This document shows positions 1-7,189 of a stretch of DNA of 14,488 nucleotides, piece by piece. The position numbers were made by a program, and so were the translations under genes. Within the stretch, counting starts at the first letter, position 1. Every line of letters begins with the position of its first letter. This DNA comes from an uncultured Eubacteriales bacterium (GTDB lineage: Bacteria; Bacillota; Clostridia; Oscillospirales; Oscillospiraceae). The notes under the pieces were generated by a model. That model was not told where the DNA came from, searched no databases, and saw only the letters and a program-made list of their open reading frames with translations. The DNA lies in NCBI GenBank assembly GCA_905201305.1, contig CAJKNS010000027.1:1-14488 (forward strand). Direction: 5' to 3'.

Positions 1-157
1 TCGCAACAAATTTGTGATGCAAAATTCCTCGCCAAATCTCCTTGCCGAATTATGCGGTATTGCCCTAGTTTATCACATATTCTACTGAATTTCTACATAT
101 AATCTTCACAAAGTGGAAAAACAGAATGGAGCCAAAACGGCGCGGGGAAAGTTACCC

Positions 158-186
158 TTGACGCTGGAGTTCGGATGATGTAATAT
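158..186 (+). promoter_or_regulatory. Sigma-A promoter of the DegV gene
   Basis: A -35 element TTGACG (158-163) and a -10 element TAATAT (181-186) are separated by exactly 17 bp. Transcription should start near 193, leaving a leader of about 30 nt before the ATG at 223. The ribosome binding site AGGAG lies at 211-215, 7 nt before the start codon. Confidence 0.75.
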
Positions 187-210
187 AATAATGAAAATTA
201 TTTTGATAAT
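187..210 (+). promoter_or_regulatory. Possible Fur/PerR-like operator at the DegV transcription start
   Basis: Four consecutive AT-rich hexamers, AATAAT, GAAAAT, TATTTT and GATAAT, run directly from the end of the -10 element across the expected start site. The first part forms a perfect dyad, AATAAT-GAAA-ATTATT (187-202). The hexamers resemble the NATWAT units of Fur-type sites, with two of four matching fully. AT-rich initial transcribed sequence is common, so this is only a candidate. Confidence 0.25.
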
Positions 211-222
211 AGGAGTTATTTC

Positions 223-1092
223 ATGCGTTTTGTTGTATTTGCCGATTCCGGCTGTAATCTGCCCCAGAGAAAACTACAGGAGCTGGGGATTGAAGTGGTG
301 CCCTTTGCCTATGAACTGGATGGCGAGCTGATCGTCTGCCCCAAATATCCCGACGGCTTTGACGGGAAAAGCTACTATAACCGCCTGCGTCAGGGTGCAC
401 AGGTCAAGACCTCGCTGATTAATAGCGAGGCGTTTTATCAGGCGTTCCGTCCGGTGGTGGCAGAGGGGAAGGATGTGCTGTATGTGGGCATTTCCTCGGG
501 CATCAGCGGCACGGTGGCAGCGGCAAATATGGCAGCCCAGCAGCTGATGGAGGAATATCCCCAGCGGCAGGTTGTTGTGGTGGACTCCATGGGCGCGGGA
601 CTGGGCACCGGCATCCTCGCCTGTAAGGCTGCGGACTACAGCATTGCCGGGATGGACATCCGGGCGGCGGAGGAGCAGCTGAACATTGACCGGCTGGGAC
701 TGTGCGAGTATTTCACCGTGGACGATCTCATGTTCCTGCGGCGCAGCGGACGGGTTTCCGGCGTGACGGCAGTGCTGGGCTCCATGCTCCAGATCAAGCC
801 CATGCTCCGTGGGGATGAAGAGGGAAAAATCGTGGTCTGCGGCAAAATTCGCGGCAGAAAGCGCGCCATCACCGAGCTGGCGGAGATGTATGCCAAGAAG
901 GTGGTGGATGCCGAGCATCAGCGGGTTGCCATCTCCCACGGCGACTGTCTGGAGGAGGCACAGCTTTTGGCGGAGAGAATCCGCCAGATTGCGCCCCCCA
1001 AGGAGTTGATTCTTTCCATGCATGAGCCGCTCACCGGCGCACATGTGGGTCCGGGCATGCTTGCAGTATTTTTCTTTGGGGACGGACGATAA
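223..1092 (+). CDS. DegV family protein (fatty-acid-binding, FakB-type)
   Basis: This 289-residue protein matches the DegV family in length and architecture. Members bind a long-chain fatty acid, and FakB-type members present it to the FakA kinase for phosphorylation and entry into phospholipid synthesis. Visible family features are the N-terminal FADSGCNLP strand-loop, the T63-S64 pair (KTS) that in the family contacts the fatty-acid carboxylate, SSGISGT at 91-97, and the C-terminal GAHVGPGMLAVFF at 272-284. The ATG at 223 is chosen because AGGAG lies 7 nt upstream and a consensus promoter precedes it. It is a single-gene unit closed by a terminator at 1106-1134. It faces the phospholipid operon convergently, which fits a lipid role but does not prove one. 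No fakA is in the window, so the lipid ligand and partner are inferred. Confidence 0.93.
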   Translation: MRFVVFADSGCNLPQRKLQELGIEVVPFAYELDGELIVCPKYPDGFDGKSYYNRLRQGAQVKTSLINSEAFYQAFRPVVAEGKDVLYVGISSGISGTVAAANMAAQQLMEEYPQRQVVVVDSMGAGLGTGILACKAADYSIAGMDIRAAEEQLNIDRLGLCEYFTVDDLMFLRRSGRVSGVTAVLGSMLQIKPMLRGDEEGKIVVCGKIRGRKRAITELAEMYAKKVVDAEHQRVAISHGDCLEEAQLLAERIRQIAPPKELILSMHEPLTGAHVGPGMLAVFFFGDGR

Positions 1093-1105
1093 AAAGCGTA
1101 AAACG

Positions 1106-1136
1106 AAGAGGTACGGAAAAAATCCGTACCTCTTTT
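1106..1136. terminator. Bidirectional intrinsic terminator between DegV and the phospholipid operon
   Basis: A perfect 12-bp stem (AAGAGGTACGGA at 1106-1117 pairing with TCCGTACCTCTT at 1123-1134) has a 5-nt A loop. It is followed on the plus strand by TTTTGTTAT. The stop codon of the PAP2 gene on the minus strand is at 1138-1140, so the same hairpin ends both transcripts. The plus-strand T tail partly belongs to the stem. Confidence 0.85.
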
Positions 1137-1137
1137 G

Positions 1138-1845
1138 TTATCCAAATACCTTTTTGTCTATGGCTTCGGTCCAGCGCCGGAGCCGCTTGCCACAGCCCCG
1201 ATGCCGGGATACATCCAAACAGATTTCCCCCAGCAATACGCCGACAATCACATCAGCAATCACATGCTGCCGGGTAAACAGGGTGGACAGGCAGACCAGC
1301 ACCGTGAGAATTCCCGCAAAGACCTGATACCACTTTGGAATCTTCTTTTGCCCCAGCATACCCCGGAAGCAGATCCAGCTTTCCATGCAGTGGATGGAGG
1401 GAAACAGGTCAAGGGGCGGGTCCAGCCGGTAAATCAGCCCCATAAGCCAGGCGGTAAAGCCGCTGTCCGTAATTTCCGGGCGGACATTGGTGGTGGGAAT
1501 CAGCAGGAACAGCACGCCGCACAGCAGCTTTGCCAGCACCTCGCCGGTCATAATGGGATACCAGCTCTCCTGCCGCGCCATGAGCACATAGCTCACCGCC
1601 CAATAGGCAAAGCAGGCAACGTAGATAAGAACCCAACGGGAGTCAAAGGGAATCATGCGGTCCAGCGCGGTGGTCATGTCATAAAGCGTCCGATTTACAG
1701 CCAGTGCCTGGGTGCTCCAATAGACCAGACTGTTCAGCGCCACACAGATCAGCACACTGACCAGCCGGCTGCCCGGAAGGATATGCCCCAGAGTCCGGTC
1801 ATACAGCTGACCGGCGGCGTTACGGTGTGCGGATGAGCGTTCCAA
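1138..1845 (-). CDS. PAP2 superfamily (PAP2_3-type) membrane phosphatase or phosphotransferase
   Basis: This 235-residue polytopic membrane protein carries the PAP2 catalytic motifs: RP at 122-123, FPSIHC at 148-153 (S150, H152), and TRQHVIADV with R192, H194 and D198. The classical motif-1 lysine seven residues before the RP arginine is replaced by leucine. The PTTNVRPE and FPSIHC context is that of the PAP2_3 branch (inositol-phosphorylceramide-synthase-like), not of classical PgpB. The chosen start is TTG at 1845, preceded by a GGGGGA ribosome binding site. It lies 26 bp inside the 3' end of psd, so translation is probably coupled. As the last gene of the pss-psd operon it may remove or transfer a lipid head-group phosphate in the membrane; the exact substrate cannot be read from sequence. 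A later start is possible, but would remove part of the first membrane segment. Confidence 0.85.
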   Translation of the reverse strand: MERSSAHRNAAGQLYDRTLGHILPGSRLVSVLICVALNSLVYWSTQALAVNRTLYDMTTALDRMIPFDSRWVLIYVACFAYWAVSYVLMARQESWYPIMTGEVLAKLLCGVLFLLIPTTNVRPEITDSGFTAWLMGLIYRLDPPLDLFPSIHCMESWICFRGMLGQKKIPKWYQVFAGILTVLVCLSTLFTRQHVIADVIVGVLLGEICLDVSRHRGCGKRLRRWTEAIDKKVFG

Positions 1846-2695
1846 TGCGTTCCCCCATTTTTACAATCGTTTCTTCTCCGGCGGAGGAATTCCGCAGAAT
1901 ATCCTCATCCGGCTGCAGGCGACCCGGCTCCAGCATCAATACCACCGTGGAGCCGCCGAATTCAAACATACCCTTTTCCGTGCCCCGCTGCACCGGTCCG
2001 GCGCCCATGTGGTTGGAAATCCGACCCACCAGCAGCGCGCCCACCTCCATTTGAAGCAGGGTGCCAAATTCCGTTTCGGTGCAGGTATACTCCCGGGTGT
2101 TTTCCCGATAAATGGGACGAATGCCTGCGGCAAGGGGATTGACCGTGTGGAATACCCCCGGAATTACCACCCGGGTGCTCTCGGTGCCGCTGAGGGGATA
2201 GAGATAGTGGTGATAATCGTCCACCGTCAGCCGGAACAGCAGCAGCCAGCCTCCTGCGAATTTCTGCGCCAAATCCTCGCTGCGGAGTAAATCCCCGGCA
2301 GTGTATTCCACGCCCTTGATGAAAAAGCGGGTATCGGTTTCCAGCCGGGTGACGCTGAGCTTGCTGTCGCAGGGCGCAATGAGATGATCCTGCGTCATGG
2401 CCACCGGTCTTCGCTCCGGGAGAATCGTGCGGGTAAAAAAGTCGTTAAAGGAGCGGTAGCGCCGCGGGGGATAGTCATCCATGGAGATATGGTTTTTCCG
2501 GATAAACGGTCCCACCAGCACCCGGGAGATCCGGCTGCTGAGCACATGACCCATGAATCGGGAGAAGCCGGGACAAATCAGCGGACGCAGCAGAACCCTG
2601 CCCAGGGCGGTGGTATAGAGAAAACGAATGATGCCCGCCTGATTGTCATAGCTCTCTACGGGCGTTCCGTCCCGCAGCCGTGCGGTCACTGACAT
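1820..2695 (-). CDS. psd: Phosphatidylserine decarboxylase proenzyme
   Basis: This membrane-associated enzyme converts phosphatidylserine to phosphatidylethanolamine using a pyruvoyl group made by self-cleavage. At 291 residues it has the usual length. The cleavage motif is GGST at 247-250 (pyruvoyl precursor S249), the form common in clostridial Psd in place of LGST. The proteolytic triad candidates are D110 in APCDS, a histidine in FHTVNP (H183), and S249; the DYHHYLYP block at 160-167 is also conserved. The ATG at 2695 has GGAG 8 nt upstream and overlaps the end of pssA by 10 bp. The PAP2 gene overlaps its 3' end by 26 bp. Being directly downstream of PssA it completes the two-step phosphatidylethanolamine pathway. 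Confidence 0.96.
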   Translation of the reverse strand: MSVTARLRDGTPVESYDNQAGIIRFLYTTALGRVLLRPLICPGFSRFMGHVLSSRISRVLVGPFIRKNHISMDDYPPRRYRSFNDFFTRTILPERRPVAMTQDHLIAPCDSKLSVTRLETDTRFFIKGVEYTAGDLLRSEDLAQKFAGGWLLLFRLTVDDYHHYLYPLSGTESTRVVIPGVFHTVNPLAAGIRPIYRENTREYTCTETEFGTLLQMEVGALLVGRISNHMGAGPVQRGTEKGMFEFGGSTVVLMLEPGRLQPDEDILRNSSAGEETIVKMGERIGTLIRTP

Positions 2696-3405
2696 GGCGA
2701 ATTCTCCGGGAATAGCTCAAAATCGCTGTCGGCGATGGCTTCATACAGGGGCTCGTCCAGGGTCTTGCGATTCGGCACCCTGTGATGGTAGAACAGCATT
2801 ACCACGGAAACCGCAGCGGCAACGATCACGATCAGCAGCCCAATCTGCAAATTGGTGGGCTTTTTCAGCTTGAAATCCAGAATGAACAGAAAGCCGGTGA
2901 TGACCAGCATCGCCATGAGCACCCAACGGAAGGTGCATTCGTTCATGCAGAAGCCCAACAGGAACGTCAGCGGCAGAATCACCGCAATGGAGGTGATGGG
3001 CAGACCGTGGTAGACCTTTTCGCCGCTGTCCGGCTGGGTCTGACGGTTGGTTTCCAGCACATTGAAGAACGCCAGACGAATCACGCCGCAGAGGGAATAA
3101 AAGCCAACCGCAACGCCGCCGAGAATGCCCCGAACGCCCATAAGCGTGCAGATCATCACGGGAAATACCCCAAAGCAGACCACATCCGCCAGAGAATCCA
3201 GCTGAATGCCATAGAGCTTCTGGTCATCGTTCCGGTCTTTTTTGGTCCGGGCGACCTTGCCGTCGAAGGTGTCCAGCAGTCCGGACAGGGCAAGACAGAC
3301 AATGGCAATGCGAAAATGCCCGTCCATGGCTTGCGTCATGCCAAAAATAGAGGTAAGTACGCTGAGAAACGTAAGTACCACGGTGTAATCGTAAAATCCG
3401 ATCAT
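2686..3405 (-). CDS. pssA: CDP-diacylglycerol--serine O-phosphatidyltransferase
   Basis: This integral membrane enzyme joins serine to CDP-diacylglycerol, giving phosphatidylserine and CMP. The 239-residue protein contains the CDP-alcohol phosphotransferase signature: D45-x2-D48-G49-x2-A52-R53, then G66-x3-D70-x3-D74. The stretch between the arginine and the glycine is 12 residues, longer than the generic 8, and rich in K and D; this resembles clostridial PssA-type enzymes. Several hydrophobic segments follow the catalytic block. The subtype call (serine, not glycerol phosphate or inositol) rests on the LDSLADVVCFGV context and on the adjacent psd. Its ATG overlaps the stop of the upstream flippase gene as ATGA (3402-3405), and GAGGG precedes it. 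Confidence 0.93.
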   Translation of the reverse strand: MIGFYDYTVVLTFLSVLTSIFGMTQAMDGHFRIAIVCLALSGLLDTFDGKVARTKKDRNDDQKLYGIQLDSLADVVCFGVFPVMICTLMGVRGILGGVAVGFYSLCGVIRLAFFNVLETNRQTQPDSGEKVYHGLPITSIAVILPLTFLLGFCMNECTFRWVLMAMLVITGFLFILDFKLKKPTNLQIGLLIVIVAAAVSVVMLFYHHRVPNRKTLDEPLYEAIADSDFELFPENSPCQ

Positions 3406-4430
3406 ATTTCATCCCTCTTTCCAATGATAAAAACGGAAACTACCGTGAAAATGGCGCTGATGAGCAGCTGACCATAGTAGCTGATGCCCCGGCTGACCAG
3501 CAGCACAGGCAGAGTCAGGGTTTCGCCGCACAGTGCGGGGAAAATCCGCATAAACATCGTCTCGCTGGCACCCATTCCCCCGGGCAGGGGGAGCAGGTCG
3601 GTCCCCAGAGAGATCATGGCTTGGAGTGTGACAATGGAGCCTAGGCTTCCGGCGGCGATCCCGAAGGAGCGCATGGCGCAGAACGTCCCTGCAAACAGCA
3701 GGCAGCGCTGGAGAATGGTGAGTAATGTCACCCGGAGCAGCATCATGGGCTGACTGCGGAAGCACCGGGAAACGTCCCGATACTGCGCCATCCAACGGTG
3801 GAGCCAGGAAAGCATTTTTTCCTGCCGCCGGGTGCCCAACAGCTTGCCGGGATGGCGGATGGAGAAGTTCAGCAGCCGTTCCACCGCGCCGGGACACAGC
3901 ACCAGTAATATGTAAAAGCCGATGAACGCGCCGTTCAGCACAATGCCGAGCATGCACCAGAGCCAAACCGGCGCCAATGCATGCATCACCGAAGCGGGAC
4001 GGAAGATCAGCACCCCCAGCGCAAAAATCACCAGCACCAGCTTATAGGTGATGGTCACCAGAATCATCACCGGCACGGATACGGCAGCGTCGATCCCGTC
4101 CTTCCGCATGAAGTAAACCTGGGCAGGCTGACCGCCGCCGGCGGAGGGGGTAATGCAGCTGAAGAAGAAGCCGATGAAGGAATAGAGAAAGCAATGGGTC
4201 AGCCGGTGGGGCGTTTTCAGCGTGCGCATGATATCATGGAGCACGAAGCTCTCGCCTAAGATAAACGCAACCACCAATAAGAAGCTCAGAACCCACCAAA
4301 GGGGCTGCGCCTGACGCAGGAGCGAAAGCAGTGTCCCGGGATCGGTGCCCCGAAACAGCCCATAAAGCGTCAGCCCGATGACCAAAAGCAGAAAGACGAT
4401 ATTAAAAAACCACTTTTTTCTGCCTTGCAT
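3402..4430 (-). CDS. Flippase-like (UPF0104 / LPG_synthase_TM) membrane protein, first gene of the pss-psd operon
   Basis: This 342-residue polytopic protein has about seven or eight hydrophobic segments. It matches the membrane domain of MprF-type lysylphosphatidylglycerol synthetases, which flips lipids, without the cytoplasmic aminoacyl-transferase domain. Two family signatures are visible: ITPSAGGGQPAQVYFM at 93-108 and LPLPGGMGASE near 297-307. Proteins of this type are annotated as lysylphosphatidylglycerol synthase transmembrane domain or flippase-like domain. The start is ATG at 4430; in frame there is no earlier start before a stop. GGGGG at 4439-4443 is the likely ribosome binding site. 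It is the promoter-proximal gene and is fused by a 4-bp overlap to pssA. From this I infer, without direct proof, that it moves an anionic or zwitterionic phospholipid across the membrane. Confidence 0.88.
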   Translation of the reverse strand: MQGRKKWFFNIVFLLLVIGLTLYGLFRGTDPGTLLSLLRQAQPLWWVLSFLLVVAFILGESFVLHDIMRTLKTPHRLTHCFLYSFIGFFFSCITPSAGGGQPAQVYFMRKDGIDAAVSVPVMILVTITYKLVLVIFALGVLIFRPASVMHALAPVWLWCMLGIVLNGAFIGFYILLVLCPGAVERLLNFSIRHPGKLLGTRRQEKMLSWLHRWMAQYRDVSRCFRSQPMMLLRVTLLTILQRCLLFAGTFCAMRSFGIAAGSLGSIVTLQAMISLGTDLLPLPGGMGASETMFMRIFPALCGETLTLPVLLVSRGISYYGQLLISAIFTVVSVFIIGKRDEI

Positions 4431-4456
4431 CCGGCATGCCCCCTTTTCCTCCTCCT

Positions 4457-4485
4457 ATTGTAACAGCATCCATCTCCGGTGGCAA
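4457..4485 (-). promoter_or_regulatory. Sigma-A promoter of the phospholipid operon
   Basis: On the minus strand a -35 element TTGCCA (4485-4480) is followed after 17 bp by a -10 element TACAAT (4462-4457). The predicted start near 4450 leaves a leader of only about 20 nt before the ATG at 4430. The AGGAGGAGG run at 4456-4447 would then lie mostly at or before the start site, and GGGGG at 4443-4439 would serve as ribosome binding site. Confidence 0.65.
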
Positions 4486-4545
4486 TTAAGAAGCCTTTAA
4501 GATTGATTAAGGTTCGGTTCAGACTTCCCCTGGGCAGAGGGCAGA

Positions 4546-4582
4546 CAAAAACCGGAGCGCCAGGGAAATCCCAGCGCTCCGG
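4546..4582 (-). terminator. Intrinsic terminator downstream of the M56 sensor operon
   Basis: On the minus strand CCGGAGCGC (4582-4574) pairs perfectly with GCGCTCCGG (4560-4552). An inner GGG/CCC pairing extends the stem through two wobble pairs, and TTTTT follows at 4551-4547. It lies about 105 nt after the stop codon of the M56 gene and before the promoter of the phospholipid operon, so it separates the two minus-strand units. Confidence 0.8.
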
Positions 4583-4609
4583 CAAAGCCGTCAACCACCG
4601 CGATGCTGA

Positions 4610-4624
4610 TCTGAACCGTTCAGA
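4610..4624. repeat. Inverted repeat TCTGAAC-C-GTTCAGA
   Basis: A perfect 7-bp dyad with one central base lies between the M56 stop codon and its terminator. GTTCAGAC from its right arm recurs at 4517-4524, so the 9-bp word TCTGAACCG is present once on each strand, flanking the terminator. It could be a regulator site upstream of the phospholipid promoter or a weak RNA hairpin. No family is recognised. Confidence 0.3.
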
Positions 4625-4687
4625 CCACTCCAAACCCAGTATACCGTATCAGGGGGCGGTTTGTCCAGACTAATAGCGAATGATGTG

Positions 4688-6796
4688 TCATTTTGTCACT
4701 TGACCGGTGATTGCCAGATAGAGGGCATAGCCGGTGCCATTGAATTTCAGCAGGTCCCCGTCCCGCCAGATAAAGCTCAGCGACCAGGCGTCGGTGGAGG
4801 CATAGGTGCCGGCATATTGGAGGGAGAGATTGCCGATTTCGTCCTTTTGCTCCTGGGTGATGAGATTGCCCACGAATACGGGGGTGCGGTAGTCATTCAC
4901 CTGGCTTTTGTAGAGCTTATCCATGTATTGATCTGAGAACCGGGCGAACCAGTCCCGATACGGCACATCCTCCGGGGGCACCACATGAACCTCCGTAAGA
5001 ATCCGGATATCCGTCTCTTGCAGCGGCAGATTCCGCACGAAATAATACCGTGCCTCCACTTCCTCACCGCCCAAGGTAATGGTGGTGGTAAAGCTGTCGC
5101 AGTTTTCGTCCTCATGGGTGAGTGTGCCTGCATCCGGGTCCAGCAGTCCTGCATCGATATGCTGCTGATACGTCCAGCCGTAGTGACCGTTCGGGGGCAT
5201 CAGGGAGTCCATATAGGCGGCAACGTCCTCGGGGGTGGAAAGGGTTTCAAACTCCGTTTCCCGCAGGGTGGAGGTCAGCGTCAGCTTGAGGGAATTGAGA
5301 TTGCTGAGGGTGACATAGCCGGAATCGACGGTCCAGTTGGCGCTTTTGTCGTCCTGATGCTCCGGCGACCCCAGAAAGCCCGTGCAGTCAGAGAGCAGAT
5401 CGTCATAGGACACCTGACTGTCGTCATAGAACAGCTCGATGCCGTCCAATCCCTTGGTGAGGTCCAGCCCCACAAAATGAAAAGCATATTTGATTTTGCT
5501 GATTTCCGGATAGTTCGGGAGCGGCTGGGTGACATCTGCTTCAAAATTCCTGCCCCGGCTGGTGAGGGTAAAGTCCTCGTCCGTGTAGGTCATGTAGTCC
5601 ATGACATATTCGGGGGTGGAGCCCCAGGGGAGATTCAAAAACGTGAGATTGCCGTCCGTAAAGAAAATCGGCGCGGATATTTCCGATGCATCCGGCTCCG
5701 ATTCGGAAAGCGCCGCACTGCTTTCTGCGGAAGGGATGGATTCGGACAGGCTGGGGGAATCGGAAGTATCGGATGCGCTGGAATCGGAACCCTGCCGTGC
5801 GGTCAGCGTGCAGGCAGAAATGGTCAGCACCAGCACCAGCGCCAGCGGGAGCATCCAGCGACGCTTGCCATGGAACCGGGCGATTTGGGCAATTCTGCGG
5901 CGAATGGTGTGCTTTCCTCCAAAGGCAGTGCGGATGTACAGTCCATCCTGAGAGGAGAGCAGACTCTCCCGGTAGAGCGCTTGGGCATAGTCTTTTCCGG
6001 AAACCAGATCGGATTCCAATACCCGCTGATCGCAGGCGCCTTCGCTGTCGAAAAATGCCTGACAGAAGCACAGCCATACCACGGGATTGAACCAATAGAC
6101 GCACCGCAGCAGCCGGTAAAGGGTCATGATCCAAAGGTCATGGGCGGCAATGTGCTGGGCTTCGTGGAGGAGAATCGGAGCAGCGTCCGTTCCGGTGATC
6201 TCCAGCGGAAGAACAATGGTGGGATGAATCAGCCCGCCGGACATGCCCTGACTGCCCCGCTTGAGCCGAATCCGGGCGGGGAGAGAAAGCCGGGACCGAA
6301 GGGAATTCCATACCCCAAGGGTTTCGGCACCGTTGCAGTCCGGCAGCCGCTTCAGCATCCGGGCGGTGCGGACATAGAGCACGAGATAGACACAGGCGGT
6401 GATTCCAACGCCCAGTGCGTAAACCCACAGCAGCACCGTGGAAAGGGACAGCGGCTTGGAAACGGGAGCGGGAGCGATAGAAACAGCGGGAACGTCCGGC
6501 TCCTGTATGGGGGCTTGGGCAGCCGGTACGGTGTCTGGAATCGGTGCAGCAGGTGCAGCAGGGGAAGCTGCCGGAAGGACAGAGACGGCGGCAGTGCGCT
6601 GGGGCAGAATATTCTGGATGCTGAGATTGCTCTGGGGCAGCACCGGAAGCAGCAGCCGGAGGGCAAGGAGCAGCCAGAGATAGTATTTTGCCTTGGGAGA
6701 CAGCACCTTGCCCAGCAGCAGACGAACCAGCACAATTGCCAGCGCCGTGAGCCAGGAGCCCCAGGTGATGGTCCACAAAACTGCAATCCGGGTCAT
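4688..6796 (-). CDS. M56-family (BlaR1/MecR1-like) membrane metalloprotease with a non-standard extracellular sensor
   Basis: This 702-residue protein is the signal-transducing partner of the BlaI-type repressor. Hydrophobic segments at about 4-28, 38-53, 117-140 and 312-330 match the four-helix BlaR1 membrane part. Between helices 3 and 4 lies the zinc protease site HEAQH (211-215), with E252 in DSEGACDQRVL as the likely third ligand. A proline/alanine-rich loop (73-115) separates helices 2 and 3. After helix 4 a Ser/Glu-rich linker (about 335-372) leads to some 330 extracellular residues. These lack the SxxK, SxN and KTG motifs of penicillin-binding sensors, so this is not a beta-lactam receptor of the classical kind. 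I do not recognise the sensor domain. Its ATG follows the repressor stop after 1 nt (TGATATG). By analogy, ligand binding should activate proteolysis that relieves repression of the operon. Confidence 0.9.
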   Translation of the reverse strand: MTRIAVLWTITWGSWLTALAIVLVRLLLGKVLSPKAKYYLWLLLALRLLLPVLPQSNLSIQNILPQRTAAVSVLPAASPAAPAAPIPDTVPAAQAPIQEPDVPAVSIAPAPVSKPLSLSTVLLWVYALGVGITACVYLVLYVRTARMLKRLPDCNGAETLGVWNSLRSRLSLPARIRLKRGSQGMSGGLIHPTIVLPLEITGTDAAPILLHEAQHIAAHDLWIMTLYRLLRCVYWFNPVVWLCFCQAFFDSEGACDQRVLESDLVSGKDYAQALYRESLLSSQDGLYIRTAFGGKHTIRRRIAQIARFHGKRRWMLPLALVLVLTISACTLTARQGSDSSASDTSDSPSLSESIPSAESSAALSESEPDASEISAPIFFTDGNLTFLNLPWGSTPEYVMDYMTYTDEDFTLTSRGRNFEADVTQPLPNYPEISKIKYAFHFVGLDLTKGLDGIELFYDDSQVSYDDLLSDCTGFLGSPEHQDDKSANWTVDSGYVTLSNLNSLKLTLTSTLRETEFETLSTPEDVAAYMDSLMPPNGHYGWTYQQHIDAGLLDPDAGTLTHEDENCDSFTTTITLGGEEVEARYYFVRNLPLQETDIRILTEVHVVPPEDVPYRDWFARFSDQYMDKLYKSQVNDYRTPVFVGNLITQEQKDEIGNLSLQYAGTYASTDAWSLSFIWRDGDLLKFNGTGYALYLAITGQVTK

Positions 6797-6797
6797 A

Positions 6798-7175
6798 TCA
6801 ATCCGCTCCCTTCATGTTCCGCAGCATTTTTTCGATTTCCTCGCAGTCCTGCGTGGTGAGCTTTCCGCTGCCGGTGAGGGCGGCGATCATTTTCACGGGA
6901 CTGCCGTCAAATACCCGGTTCAAAAAGGACTGGGTTTCCGCCAGAGTGCAGCTCTTTTCATCGGCAATGGGATAGTAGCGATAGCAGCGCCCGCCCTTTT
7001 CCGCGCCAACCGCGCCCTTTTCCTGAAGCCGGACAATCAGTGTGCGGACCATATTGGCGTTCCAGCCGGTTTTCTCCTGAAGCATGGCAAGGATGTCCTT
7101 GATCTCCAGCGGAGACTGCTTCCACAGGCAGGAGAGCACCTGCCATTCGGATTCGGAGATGGAATATTGGGTCAT
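6798..7175 (-). CDS. BlaI/MecI/CopY-family transcriptional repressor
   Basis: This 125-residue protein is a typical BlaI-family dimeric repressor. An N-terminal winged helix-turn-helix begins ISESEWQVLSCLW and continues with the recognition region NANMVRTLIVRLQEKG; the wing GGRCYRYYPI and the C-terminal dimerisation region ending in the FDGS and KLTTQDCEEIEKML blocks follow. The ATG at 7175 has a strong AAAGGAGG at the 3' end of the upstream gene. Its own gene lies between the operon's membrane proteins and the M56 protease, the usual blaI-blaR1 order. The probable target is the pair of TAACA-NN-TGTTA dyads at the operon promoter (9453-9464 and 9482-9493), giving autorepression. The signal is passed by the adjacent protease. 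Nothing here indicates a beta-lactamase target. Confidence 0.95.
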   Translation of the reverse strand: MTQYSISESEWQVLSCLWKQSPLEIKDILAMLQEKTGWNANMVRTLIVRLQEKGAVGAEKGGRCYRYYPIADEKSCTLAETQSFLNRVFDGSPVKMIAALTGSGKLTTQDCEEIEKMLRNMKGAD

Positions 7176-7189
7176 GAAAAAACCTCCTT

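Noticed and set aside
1..102. Frame open from the left edge to a TAA at 100-102 (about 33 codons), possibly the end of an upstream gene
   Set aside because: The peptide is not recognisable, the sequence is palindromic and AT-rich, and no terminator follows; more likely intergenic.
4985..6859. Very long open frame on the plus strand, antisense to the M56 gene (624 codons)
   Set aside because: It lies entirely opposite a well-supported gene, has no ribosome binding site or recognisable domain, and is rich in Gly, Gln and Arg as expected of an antisense shadow in GC-rich DNA.
4688..7175. Annotation as a beta-lactam resistance module (blaI-blaR1)
   Set aside because: No beta-lactamase or PBP gene is present and the sensor lacks penicillin-binding motifs, so the gene symbols would mislead.
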